From: Hyphomicrobium facile
GTDB taxonomy: Bacteria > Pseudomonadota > Alphaproteobacteria > Rhizobiales > Hyphomicrobiaceae
NCBI RefSeq assembly: GCF_900116175.1
Contig: NZ_FPCH01000004.1
Coordinates: forward strand, 186,001-250,000
Length of the DNA: 64,000 nt
Direction: 5' to 3'
How positions within the stretch are numbered: position 1 is the first letter of the stretch; each line of letters begins with the position of its first letter. Shown here in pieces: positions 15,062 through 23,712 of this stretch. The position numbers and the translations under genes are program-made. A model generated the notes under the pieces. The model did no database searches, was not told the origin of the DNA, and was given only the letters and a program-made list of their open reading frames with translations.

Positions 15062-17439
15062 TGTGGCGCTTTTTCTGGCCGCAAGAGAGCGACAGTCCGA
15101 AGCCTCCGAGTTTTCGGCGCGACCGTCTGGCGCTGCTCGTGGCGCTCGTCACGGCTGCCTCCACGTTCACCGCTTTCTTTCTGTCGAAGGGCACGCAGTT
15201 CCTCATGCCCGGGCCGATGACGAGCGCGCATGCGTCGATTGAAAATTGCTCTTCCTGTCATAGCAAAAGCGGTGACGGCAAGTTGAGTTGGATTCACGGC
15301 CTTGTTGCGGGCAACCCGATCGCCGACAGCAAGGCCTGCATCACCTGCCACAAGATGCCGGAAACGGCCTTCTTCCCGCACGGTGCTTCGGCCGATGTCC
15401 TGCTAGCGAGCACCAAGCGGCTGACCAAGATTGCCGCGACTACGCCCGAGCCGCTATCGGCGCGCGCCCAAAACGCAGCCTTCCCGGCCCACGATGTCGT
15501 TTCGCGCGGCCTTACTTGCGCGACCTGCCACCAGGAGCATAAAGGCGCCAATTTCAAACTGGGCAAGATCTCCAACGAGCAGTGCCGCTCGTGCCATGTC
15601 GTGAAGTTCGACAGCTTCGACGGCCATCATCCGCAATTCGAAAACTATCCGTTCGATCGGCGCACGCGGATCGTCTACGATCATGCCAGCCATTTCGATA
15701 AACACTTTCCCGAAGTGGCGAAGAAGGACGCAGCAAAGCGCATTCCGGACTCCTGCTCGACCTGTCACGACAGTCAGAAGGACAGGCGAGTCATGGCGGT
15801 CGCGCCATTTGAGAAGACCTGCACCGGCTGCCATCTCGACCAGATCACAGGCAAGGAGCGGGCGACCGGTCCGAAAGGCATCGCCTTCCTCGCGCTCCCT
15901 GGCCTCGACCTCCCAACCCTGAAGCAGAAAAATGCCGCGATCGGCGAATGGCCGGAGGCGTCTGAAGCCGGGCTGACGCCCTTCATGAAGGTGATGATCA
16001 GCCGGACCGAAAAGGGCCGCGCGCTTATCAACACCGTGGACAAATTGAACCTCCAGGATCTGGCCAATGCAAGCGACGACCAGATAACGGCGGTGAAGGA
16101 GCTGGCCTGGGAGATCAAGAGGCTGCTGTATGCGCTCATCTCCGGCAAGGCTTCGGACGTCCTCGGCGACCTCAACATCGGCAGCGGCGGAAAGCTGAGT
16201 GCGTCTCTCGTTGCCGATCTGACCGCGAGCATACCGCGTGATGTCGTCGTCGGCGCCCAGCAGCAGTGGCTGCCCAATCTCGCGAGCGAAATCACGGGCG
16301 GTCCGGTGCCCGCCAATCCGCAACCCGTCGCCAATGATCCCGAACCGAGCAATTCGAGCGCGGCGACCACCGAGGAGCCCGCTGCCGCAGATACGACGAC
16401 GCCTTCGGAAGAACCTCAGTCATCGGCCGAGACTGAGGAGAAGGAGGCACCGACTGAAAATGCCGGCAGCGCCAAATACGATCCGCCCGCATGCCTCATG
16501 CGCGTTCTTGGTCAGTGCCTCATGCCCGCGGGACAGGAGAAGAAGGCTGAAGGCGCCAATCCCGAAGCAGCCACCGGAAAGGACGATAGCGCCAACGCGA
16601 AGTCGAACGGCGGCAAGGAAAAACGCGCCGGCAACCTGCCCGAACCGATGAGAGCAGGCTTGCAGGACGCACGACCGGCGGAGACTTCTCAAGCGGCGAG
16701 CGAAAAGGCGGCGAGCCAATCCGACGAACTCCTCCGCCCCACGGAGGAAGAGCTTCGCGAGATAAAGTCGCGCGGCAATGACCGCGTCAGAGCGCCAGAA
16801 CCGCGCGCAATTCCATCGCAGTCGCAAGCCGCGTCCGCATCTCCGGCGAAGACCGCGCCTGTGATCAGCATAGAAAGCAATATCGATCCGGAGAGCTGGG
16901 CCGAATACGGCGGCTGGTACCGCCAGGATTATGCGATTTTCTATCGCCCAGTAGGCCACAAGGACAAATTCATCTACTCATGGCTCTTCCTCACCGGGCC
17001 ACAGGCACCGAAGGGTGACCGAAGCCCCGCAGCAGCCGTCTTCGATTTCCTGACGAGCAAGGACGCTCAAGGATCATGCACGAAGTGCCACAGCGTGGAC
17101 GACATTCAAGGCAAAGGACGCGTCGTCAACTTCTCACCGGCATCGACTGAGACGAAACAGGGGCGCTTTACGACTTTCATCCATGAGCCGCATTTGGGCG
17201 TCGTGCAAAACCGCGGCTGCCTGACCTGCCACAGCCTCGACAAGAGCCGCCCGTACCTGAAGAGCTACGAGCAGGGCAATCCGCATAACTTTGCCTCCAA
17301 TTTTGGAGCCGTGAGCAAGGACCTTTGCCAGAGCTGTCACGCCACCAAAAAGGTGCGCCAAGACTGCCTCACCTGCCACAAGTATCATGTGAATGGCGTG
17401 ATCACGCCGATCATGCAGACGAAGATCCCGACGCAGTAG
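15061..17439 (+). CDS. Decaheme c-type cytochrome with long acidic linker
   Basis: A 792-residue protein with an uncleaved-looking N-terminal membrane segment (about 24-42) and ten CxxCH sites. Six are in the first part (about residues 63, 93, 153, 175, 232, 254) and four near the C-terminus (about 673, 720, 756, 769). Between them lie a helical region and about 185 residues of low-complexity sequence rich in Ala, Glu, Ser, Pro and Thr (about 415-600), with two Cys outside any heme motif near 478 and 486. Extra His residues (DGHHPQF, HASHFDKH, HEPHLG) are candidates for distal ligands. ATG 15061 overlaps the upstream stop as TGATG. It is probably anchored to the membrane facing the periplasm and takes electrons from the diheme b protein. 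Confidence 0.85.
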   Translation: MWRFFWPQESDSPKPPSFRRDRLALLVALVTAASTFTAFFLSKGTQFLMPGPMTSAHASIENCSSCHSKSGDGKLSWIHGLVAGNPIADSKACITCHKMPETAFFPHGASADVLLASTKRLTKIAATTPEPLSARAQNAAFPAHDVVSRGLTCATCHQEHKGANFKLGKISNEQCRSCHVVKFDSFDGHHPQFENYPFDRRTRIVYDHASHFDKHFPEVAKKDAAKRIPDSCSTCHDSQKDRRVMAVAPFEKTCTGCHLDQITGKERATGPKGIAFLALPGLDLPTLKQKNAAIGEWPEASEAGLTPFMKVMISRTEKGRALINTVDKLNLQDLANASDDQITAVKELAWEIKRLLYALISGKASDVLGDLNIGSGGKLSASLVADLTASIPRDVVVGAQQQWLPNLASEITGGPVPANPQPVANDPEPSNSSAATTEEPAAADTTTPSEEPQSSAETEEKEAPTENAGSAKYDPPACLMRVLGQCLMPAGQEKKAEGANPEAATGKDDSANAKSNGGKEKRAGNLPEPMRAGLQDARPAETSQAASEKAASQSDELLRPTEEELREIKSRGNDRVRAPEPRAIPSQSQAASASPAKTAPVISIESNIDPESWAEYGGWYRQDYAIFYRPVGHKDKFIYSWLFLTGPQAPKGDRSPAAAVFDFLTSKDAQGSCTKCHSVDDIQGKGRVVNFSPASTETKQGRFTTFIHEPHLGVVQNRGCLTCHSLDKSRPYLKSYEQGNPHNFASNFGAVSKDLCQSCHATKKVRQDCLTCHKYHVNGVITPIMQTKIPTQ

Positions 17440-17549
17440 CGACGTATGTTCTACTCCGATCAAACCGATTGCCGACGAGACATCGGCATCGGCGCCTCAT
17501 CATCATTTTTTGTCGCGCGAAACCATTGTGCCGATGCCTCATTTTGCGA

Positions 17550-17588
17550 CCCATTCCTCGGCGAAAAAAAAACTTCGCGAGGAATGGG
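17550..17588 (+). promoter_or_regulatory. Perfect inverted repeat sequestering the ribosome binding site of the TPR gene
   Basis: An 11-base perfect inverted repeat (17550-17560 and 17578-17588) encloses a 17-base loop with a run of nine A. The right arm contains the GAGGA Shine-Dalgarno and stops three bases before the ATG at 17592, so in RNA the stem would hide the ribosome site. No T-run follows, so a terminator is unlikely. Confidence 0.6.
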
Positions 17589-17591
17589 ACA

Positions 17592-18479
17592 ATGACACAG
17601 CACTATATGATGGTCGCCACGGGAACAGCCGCCACGCTGCTGGCGACAGCGCTACTTCTCTTTCGTGTTAAATTGCACGGTCACCGGCCGGCAGTGGCGC
17701 TCGTCAGACGCTGGATCGCGGTGAGCTTTCCCTCATCCGGTCTCGTATTGCTTCCGCTCGCTGCGATCGCCGCCCTTTGTTTTGCAGGCGTCGCTCAGAA
17801 CGAGTTGAGCTCTTCCAGCGCCGGAGCATCCCTGAGTGATACGCCGTCCGCGCCGCATTCGGCATTCGCCTCTGACGATGACTCGAATGCGTTGGAGTCT
17901 CTGCGAGCATACGCAAATTCGATAGACGCGCATCCGGAAATGGGGGCGGCTCAATCGCCCGCTTCAAACGCGGTCGATTTGCCTGACGTCGATACGATGA
18001 TCGTGAAGCTCGTGACGAGGCTCGAAAAAGATCCGAACGATGTGAACGGCTGGAAAATGCTCGGATGGTCTTACCTCAATACGGATAAGCCAGACGATGC
18101 GGCCAAGGCCTACGAAACCGCCCTGAAGCTCGACCCCGGCAATGTGGAAATCAAGAAAGCCCTCGAGCAAATAAAGTCGGCGCACGTCGCGGCAAGTAAT
18201 TCGCCGTCCGCTTCAACATCAGAGCCTGCCACAGGGGACACCGCTTCTCAGCGGAACGACATGATCCACGGCATGGTCGACAATCTCGCCGCCCGGCTCG
18301 AAGCCTCTCCGAACGACGAGAACGGCTGGATGCGCCTTATGAGTTCGCGCATGACCCTCGGCGAGAAGGACGCTGCCAAAGCAGCACTGACGAAAGCCCT
18401 CGCGGCCTTTGCAAACGACGCCGCTGCAAAGACCCGTCTGACCTCCGCAGCGCGCGAACTCGGCATCGACGCCGAATAG
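17592..18479 (+). CDS. TPR protein resembling cytochrome c assembly factor CcmI/CycH
   Basis: A 295-residue protein with two N-terminal membrane helices (about 5-21 and 41-62), a linker, and two tetratricopeptide regions: LVTRLEKDPNDVNGWKMLGW with the following KAYETALKLDPGN, and LAARLEASPNDENGWMRL near the C-terminus. This order (two helices, then periplasmic TPR) matches CcmI/CycH, which holds apocytochrome for heme attachment. Location right after three multiheme genes supports a dedicated assembly role. It is shorter than typical CcmI and no other ccm genes are here, so another scaffold function is possible. Start at ATG 17592 behind a hairpin; a longer in-frame reading upstream overlaps the decaheme gene and has no family similarity. 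Confidence 0.7.
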   Translation: MTQHYMMVATGTAATLLATALLLFRVKLHGHRPAVALVRRWIAVSFPSSGLVLLPLAAIAALCFAGVAQNELSSSSAGASLSDTPSAPHSAFASDDDSNALESLRAYANSIDAHPEMGAAQSPASNAVDLPDVDTMIVKLVTRLEKDPNDVNGWKMLGWSYLNTDKPDDAAKAYETALKLDPGNVEIKKALEQIKSAHVAASNSPSASTSEPATGDTASQRNDMIHGMVDNLAARLEASPNDENGWMRLMSSRMTLGEKDAAKAALTKALAAFANDAAAKTRLTSAARELGIDAE

Positions 18480-18913
18480 TCAGCTGGCCGCCAGCTGAAG
18501 ACAGGTCGTCGCGGCGCGTAACGGACAACTGGTCGCGACCCTACCTGGGTAGTTTTCAGCCGGGGTTACTCCTGGACAGACCACGTCACTCTGAAGCGTG
18601 CTTCCAGCGGAGAGCGCAGGTTCCCTTGTGACCTGAAGAGTTCGGCGCATCCACTTGATGCATAACAATTTTGCGGCAGCAAGCCATTTCAAGACCGCGA
18701 ACTCACGCCGGTATGTCAAGTCAGTCTCAGCTTCAATTGCCCGAGACGGAAAACGCGGCCCGATGGTCCATTCGGCGACCATACGCCACGAAGTTTCAGG
18801 ACAGAGCGCTCAACGCCTTCCCTCACACATCCTTGCGTCTCTTCAGGTAACAGTCCATCACACATGGCGCAGGAAAGAAGACGGATCAAAAAGAGCGCAC
18901 CTAGGGATCACGA
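18480..18913. other. Gene-free stretch
   Basis: I see no supported gene or RNA. The last bases carry AGGGAT as a plausible ribosome site for the ParA gene. Confidence 0.3.
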
Positions 18914-19576
18914 ATGCCTTTGATCGTGTCATTCGTCAGTCAAAAAGGCGGCGTCGGCAAAAGTACGCTCGCCCGAGCCCTGGCCGCAGTCGGCGCGACG
19001 GGCAAGCTGAAGGTCAAGCTCGCAGACCTTGATATCCAACAGCAGACTTCGGTCCGATGGGGAAAGGCGCGTAAGCAGAGAGGGACTGCCTCTCCCATCG
19101 ACGTCGGAGCCTTCCGATCATTCGACGATGCGCTCGCAGATAGTGAAGCTTTCGATCTCATCATCGTCGATACACCGGGCCATACGAGTCCATCGACAGG
19201 CACGGTCGCCCGCGCCTCTCACATGGTCGTGGTGCCGACGAGCGCGACCATTGATGATTTGTATCCGACTGTTCTGCTCCTCCGCGCCCTTGAGGAAATA
19301 GGAATTCCTCAAAGCCGCCTGGCAGTCGCCCTCTGCCGTGTATTGGAACCAAGCGAGGAGAAAGTTGCGAGGAACTACGTTGCTGCGGCGGGATACGAAT
19401 TATTGCCCGGGTTCATCCCAGAACGCGCATCGTACCGAAATGCGCAGAACCGTGGACAAGCGCTCACCGAAACCATCGACGGAACCGAAAACGAGTCGGC
19501 GGATGCGCTCATAGAAAGTCTGCTAAGAAAAATAGCCGGACAATCTGATAGAACGCGAAATTGGAGCGGCGACTGA
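18914..19576 (+). CDS. ParA-like P-loop ATPase (orphan)
   Basis: A 220-residue protein with the deviant Walker A KGGVGKST at residues 11-18, the Walker A' region VKLADLDIQQQTSV, and Walker B LIIVDTPGH. These are the features of ParA/Soj/MinD ATPases that position plasmids, chromosomes or protein complexes. There is no ParB or parS-like array next to it, and it is a short, HTH-less type, like those on plasmids and integrated elements. It may be a remnant of a mobile element or position another cargo. Start at ATG 18914. Confidence 0.85.
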   Translation: MPLIVSFVSQKGGVGKSTLARALAAVGATGKLKVKLADLDIQQQTSVRWGKARKQRGTASPIDVGAFRSFDDALADSEAFDLIIVDTPGHTSPSTGTVARASHMVVVPTSATIDDLYPTVLLLRALEEIGIPQSRLAVALCRVLEPSEEKVARNYVAAAGYELLPGFIPERASYRNAQNRGQALTETIDGTENESADALIESLLRKIAGQSDRTRNWSGD

Positions 19577-19655
19577 CGTCAGCCTCATCCCCACTTGACA
19601 ACCTGCTGCCCCACCACAGGCTCAAGGAAGAAGCGGGACCGGGCGTCGATCAGCG

Positions 19656-19793
19656 TCAGCGAAGGCCGTAAGTCGAGACAACCCCAAAAACGAACAGAGA
19701 GACGAAGACAAGGCCAACAAGTACGCTGAAGATCGCACCCGTCCTGTTTGGTCGGGGTGAAAAGTAGTCCCCCGAATGCGAATAGTAATTCAT
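19656..19793 (-). CDS. 45-residue single-helix membrane microprotein
   Basis: From ATG 19793 to TGA at 19656-19658 (minus strand) a 45-residue protein reads MNYYSHSGDYFSPRPNRT, then a hydrophobic helix GAIFSVLVGLVFVSLFVFGV, and a short tail ending YGLR. A GAGGTG Shine-Dalgarno lies 6 bases before the ATG. Positively charged residues just before the helix suggest an N-in orientation. No family is known to me. The good ribosome site and clean helix argue against chance, but the length keeps confidence moderate. Confidence 0.5.
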   Translation of the reverse strand: MNYYSHSGDYFSPRPNRTGAIFSVLVGLVFVSLFVFGVVSTYGLR

Positions 19794-20191
19794 GGGCACC
19801 TCACGATCAGCCAAGACTTGTCCGAATCTAAGCGGCTAACAAGTCCTTCTTCTGTAGGATAGAGTTTTGGGCCGAAGGCCGGCATCACACGGGCCTTCAA
19901 ATGGCTTGCCGATCCCAAATCTCCCTCCTCGCGATACTCGATTTCGCTAGCGTCCCGCAATTCACGAATTTTTCCGCTCCCTGCGCGGCCCCTCTCTGGA
20001 ACGGGTTTTGTCACTCTGTGTTGGGAAGAAAGAAAGACCGTGAACGAACCGGCCGGCACGCCCGCGCCAGGATGTTCCAACGCCAGACATTGGTCGGCAT
20101 TTTCGGCCAGTCTGGAAAATGATTGCTTGCCCGGGCAGAGACAATCAGTTGTCCGCGCATAGCTTTCATCTAGACCTTGCGAGGCAAGGAC
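19794..20191. other. Gene-free stretch
   Basis: Only low-quality reading frames are present (for example a 150-residue minus-strand frame without recognisable domains that overlaps the PAP2 start). I see no repeat, RNA or regulatory motif to report. Confidence 0.3.
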
Positions 20192-20890
20192 GTGAATGCA
20201 GTTGATGCCCAAGTGATGCGCGTACTTGGACAATACGCTCATAGATCTGAAACCGCCGACCGATTCATCATCGGCTTTCTAGGTTTGGGCAGCATCAAGC
20301 TGCTGCCAATCGTGGCCTTGGTGTGGGCGTTGTGGTTCCGCAAGCATGAAAGAGAACTGAACCGATCCGATATTGCCTCTGGTTTGATTGGTGTGATAGC
20401 AGCATTCGTGATCAGCCGATTTTTGCAGGATATTCTACCCGAGCGACCACGCCCCTTCTTTTCGGGCGCTCATGATTTCGTTCTTCCGTTTTACGCTGAC
20501 GACCGTGGGATGGAAAAATGGAGTTCATTTCCAAGTGATCACGCGGTCATCAGCTTCGCGCTCGCAACCATTATCTTCTTGATCTCTCGTCCTCTCGGCC
20601 TTGTTAGCTACTTCTGGTCATTCTTCGTCGTCTGTCTGCCAAGGGTCTATGGCGGGCTTCACTACGCAAGCGACATCCTCGCGGGAGCGTTGATCGGGAT
20701 CTCGGCTGTCGTTGTTTCTGTCAAAGCCTTTTCTAAGTGGCCCTGGCTAGCTCAACGACTGCTCGCAATGGAGATGAAATATCCAAGCGCGTTCTACGGC
20801 TCCGCATTTTTTTTCTCGTATCAGATCGTCACCCTTTTCGACGACTTCCGCAAATCCGCTCAAGCAGTGGGAACACTGTTTCTTTGGTAA
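20192..20890 (+). CDS. PAP2 family membrane phosphatase
   Basis: A 232-residue membrane protein with the three phosphatase motifs of the PAP2/haloperoxidase superfamily: LQDILPERPRP (motif 1, with the usual Lys replaced), PSDHAV (motif 2, with Asp where most members have Gly), and PRVYGGLHYASD (motif 3, with catalytic His and Asp). Hydrophobic helices surround them. Such enzymes remove phosphate from lipids such as phosphatidic acid or undecaprenyl diphosphate at the periplasmic face. The start is taken as GTG 20192 behind GAGG; a TTG lies 15 bases upstream. Changes in motifs 1 and 2 may alter activity. Confidence 0.82.
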   Translation: MNAVDAQVMRVLGQYAHRSETADRFIIGFLGLGSIKLLPIVALVWALWFRKHERELNRSDIASGLIGVIAAFVISRFLQDILPERPRPFFSGAHDFVLPFYADDRGMEKWSSFPSDHAVISFALATIIFLISRPLGLVSYFWSFFVVCLPRVYGGLHYASDILAGALIGISAVVVSVKAFSKWPWLAQRLLAMEMKYPSAFYGSAFFFSYQIVTLFDDFRKSAQAVGTLFLW

Positions 20891-21026
20891 AGGATACAGA
20901 CCGCAGAGCACGGAGCGCTCATGTTTGGCCGCAAGTTCCGCCGCCCACGGCCCAAGACCGTCGATGCGTGCGCCCTGCGAAAGGTGTGCGGCAGCGCCGG
21001 GCCGCCGCTTGACCACGAATAAGGGA

Positions 21027-21701
21027 TCAGGGTTTCTTTTTTTGAAGGTCGAGATAATGCAGATCGAGACCGTAGATTTCTTTCCGGCGCGCGTTTAGCT
21101 GCGAGATCAGGGCAAAAATCGAGACCGTGTTAAACAGCAGCACGAGGCCGCCTGAGATCGCAAGGGCGAGCATGACGTCACCCGAACCCGCGTAGTCACG
21201 CATTTCATAGAAAATGAACGCATATAGGGCCCAGAGTACCGCGACACCGACTAGTGACCAATTCCGATCTGAAGAGAATTTGCGCTCAATTCGGGGATCT
21301 TCCTCGAATGGTTTCAAGACGTCCTCCATGATCAAATGTTTATTGTGCCCAGGGTCTTCAAAACGCTCAAAATTTTGGGCCGCAATCGATGCGCGTACAG
21401 TGGCACTTCGGGCTCCACCGGTTGACGGACAGGTCATATAGTTTTTCAGTAGTTCACGGAGCCCGACGGCGAACAACGGACGCCGTCCAGACGGGGAGCG
21501 CCCAAACGTCAGCATAGAGATTAAGTGATTTAATGCAAATATTTTAGACTTATTGCGCTGCATCAGCGACGGCCGCTTATGCGGGACACGCTCATCAACT
21601 GCGTCGCCCCACGGGCGAGGCTGAATGATCTTGAAATAATTCGAGGTAGTTCCCGCTGCGCGAACTTTGTTCTCGCTCTCCCAAGACATCGCGAGAATCA
21701 A
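21027..21701 (-). CDS. Membrane protein with two C-terminal helices, unknown
   Basis: The reading frame is open for 224 residues, but only the last 100 look like a typical protein: from an internal ATG at 21329 it reads MEDVLKPFEEDPRIERKF, then two helices (WSLVGVAVLWALYAFIFYE and VMLALAISGGLVLLFNTVSIFAL) and a basic tail ending DLQKKKP. The upstream part has a basic, unstructured composition and may or may not be translated. No family is recognised. It diverges from the secreted hydrolase gene. Confidence 0.45.
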   Translation of the reverse strand: MILAMSWESENKVRAAGTTSNYFKIIQPRPWGDAVDERVPHKRPSLMQRNKSKIFALNHLISMLTFGRSPSGRRPLFAVGLRELLKNYMTCPSTGGARSATVRASIAAQNFERFEDPGHNKHLIMEDVLKPFEEDPRIERKFSSDRNWSLVGVAVLWALYAFIFYEMRDYAGSGDVMLALAISGGLVLLFNTVSIFALISQLNARRKEIYGLDLHYLDLQKKKP

Positions 21702-21790
21702 CTGTGACTGTTCAAGATTGCCGGAATTGGCAATCGCTGACCCGAGCCCAACAGCTTGCGAAGCGGCATCAGAACTGGGGAGAGGTCGTC

Positions 21791-23317
21791 ATGTTGTTGA
21801 GTAAGACTGGAAGTAGCGGGCGCGGAGGCGGGCTCACGCTTGGTGCCACCCTTATATGCGCCACGGCCGCGACGGGCGCATGGGCGGCGTCCAACCAATC
21901 CACCATCCCAAGCTTCTATCCGACGCCCACGCGCCACTACCTGAAGCACAGCGTGAATGTCTGCGACCAGGGCAGCTTCTTCGTCGGCGGCATGCTCAAG
22001 CGGACCTACTACGAGCGTTCCTCGGTGCGCAGCGCTAATCCCCAGGTCGTGATGATCGGGCAGATGTACGTCCAGTTCCAGATCCCGATGAAGTTCAACG
22101 ATTACCCAGTCATCTTCGTCAGCGGCGGCGCACATACAGGCGCGTCCCTTGAATCGACACCGGATGGCCGCGAAGGCTGGGCGCCCTACGCGTTTCGCAA
22201 GGGCATCCCAACCTTCGTCGTCGACCAATCCGGACGCGGACGCTCCGGTTTCGACGTGAGCGCTATCCACGAGGGCGTCGCCAAGCTGACCGATTCAGAT
22301 CCTTCGAACGATGCTGAAGGACGCGCCCTTATTCCCAATACGCTCGTCTTAGGTCCGTCAGATTGGTGGCAAGGCACGTTCGGCCATCTGGTTAACCCTC
22401 AGACGGGTCAACCGACCAATGGACCTGGCACCGCCAACATATTTGTCGACCAACTGGTCCCGCACGGGTGGAGCCCGCTCGATCCCGACACCACGCACAG
22501 GCCAGGCGTAAAGCCGCAGTTCCCGATCCACACGACGAGCGCGGAACTCATTCCTCCCAATCTCATTCCCAAGGGAGAGCAGGTGCCCGGCACGCTTGCG
22601 GGACCGAAGGATTACTATCTCCTGCACTATTGGCGCCAGCTCGTACCGAACGCGGAGCAAACGCTACCGGGCGGACAGTGTCCGACGTGCACGCCCACGA
22701 CAATTAGCGCCGGTGGGTTTGCAAGCGGACATACGTGGACGCCGGTAAATGTCGCCGAGCTGGTCGAGCAGCTCGGCAAGATCTACGGCGGTGCAGTGAT
22801 CGCGACGCACTCGCAAAGCGGGCCGATCGGGCACCACGCGGTCCGCTACTTGAAGCAGAACGGCGCCCTGAAGTACCTCAAGGGCCTGATTACCGTCGAG
22901 GGCACGCCCGTCACGCTTGCTAACGCCGGCCTGACGGAAGCGGACTTCGACGACATCCCGTATGTAGTGGTGAAGGGTGACTATTCGGCGACGAGCGCGC
23001 AGTCGCAAGACATCGTGAATGCGCTCATCGCTCGTCGCAAGGCTCGCAATGGCAGCGCCGCTGTCGAGTACATCAAGCTGGACGAGGCGCCGAGCAATGC
23101 CAATGCCTGGCCCTCTCCGCTGAAGCGACCGGTCATGGAGGGCATCACCCACATGATGATGGACGGCACCGACGAGGGTCTCGGCAACGACAGCAACGAC
23201 ATCATGCAGGTCATCCTGAACTGGAGCAATTCGCGCATTCCTAAGATGAAAAAAGCGATTTCGTGCAACAAGGGCGATGACCGCGATCGTGGTGGGCACG
23301 GGGCCAAGCGCCGCTGA
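21791..23317 (+). CDS. Secreted alpha/beta hydrolase
   Basis: A 508-residue protein with an N-terminal signal peptide (LTLGATLICATAATGAWA) and an alpha/beta-hydrolase fold. Visible elements are the strand and oxyanion region PVIFVSGGAHTGASLE, the FVVDQSGRGRSG loop, the nucleophile elbow THSQSGPIG (Ser near residue 355), and a late HMMMDGTDEG segment that could supply the catalytic His. The family is found in proteobacteria as uncharacterised secreted esterases; the substrate is unknown. An in-frame codon at 21704 gives a longer version, but the ATG at 21791, after GGAGAGG, puts the signal peptide in the right place. Confidence 0.75.
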   Translation: MLLSKTGSSGRGGGLTLGATLICATAATGAWAASNQSTIPSFYPTPTRHYLKHSVNVCDQGSFFVGGMLKRTYYERSSVRSANPQVVMIGQMYVQFQIPMKFNDYPVIFVSGGAHTGASLESTPDGREGWAPYAFRKGIPTFVVDQSGRGRSGFDVSAIHEGVAKLTDSDPSNDAEGRALIPNTLVLGPSDWWQGTFGHLVNPQTGQPTNGPGTANIFVDQLVPHGWSPLDPDTTHRPGVKPQFPIHTTSAELIPPNLIPKGEQVPGTLAGPKDYYLLHYWRQLVPNAEQTLPGGQCPTCTPTTISAGGFASGHTWTPVNVAELVEQLGKIYGGAVIATHSQSGPIGHHAVRYLKQNGALKYLKGLITVEGTPVTLANAGLTEADFDDIPYVVVKGDYSATSAQSQDIVNALIARRKARNGSAAVEYIKLDEAPSNANAWPSPLKRPVMEGITHMMMDGTDEGLGNDSNDIMQVILNWSNSRIPKMKKAISCNKGDDRDRGGHGAKRR

Positions 23318-23667
23318 CATCTGGCAGCCCCGATAGGCCAAGAGGCTTTATTCCCGCCCGGAGAAATCTGGGCGGGACCCGTCACCTAGCTGAGCGCTGT
23401 GTGGAGGGTACCCGAACATCCATCTTGGCTCCATTCGCCCTCATGCCATGATCGCGGGGCCGGCGATGCTCGTCCCTCGAGCACCTTCAAAATAGGTCAC
23501 TTATTGACAACGTGTGATGTCCGCATCTGGCCCGCAGCGGAGATCGGGAGGGAACGATTGTTCGGTCTGATATCAGAATAGGAGCCGAACATTGCGTCGA
23601 CGAATTTCTGGTAGTCAGCCGGAAATGTAAAACCGACCACGAAAATTTCCCGGATATTTCGGGGACT
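23318..23667. other. Left flank of the tRNA-fragment cassette region
   Basis: No gene is supported. The last 70 bases (about 23600-23667) resemble the sequence left of the third tRNA fragment (about 28910-28970): both carry AGTCAGC, then GGAAA, TGTAAAAC and CGAAAATTTCC in the same order, which suggests that a common element end lies here. Confidence 0.45.
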
Positions 23668-23712
23668 TGGTGGGTGATCACGGGCTCGAACCGTGGACTC
23701 GCTGATTAAGAG
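23668..23712 (-). pseudogene. tRNA-Lys(CUU) 3' half, copy 1 (attachment-site-like)
   Basis: On the minus strand this is the 3' half of a tRNA: anticodon loop CTCTTAA (anticodon CUU, lysine), variable region, T-arm ACGGTTCGAGCCCGT, acceptor strand ATCACCC, discriminator A and encoded CCA. The 5' side (D-arm and 5' acceptor strand) is missing, and homology stops inside the anticodon loop. A tRNA 3' end cut at the anticodon loop is what site-specific integration at a tRNA gene leaves behind. Confidence 0.8.

Noticed and set aside
19790-20242. A 150-codon minus-strand frame upstream of the PAP2 gene
   Set aside because: No domain, no ribosome site, and it overlaps the start of the PAP2 gene.
23668-23712. 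A complete tRNA-Lys gene
   Set aside because: The D-arm and 5' acceptor strand are absent in all three copies, so none can be a working tRNA.
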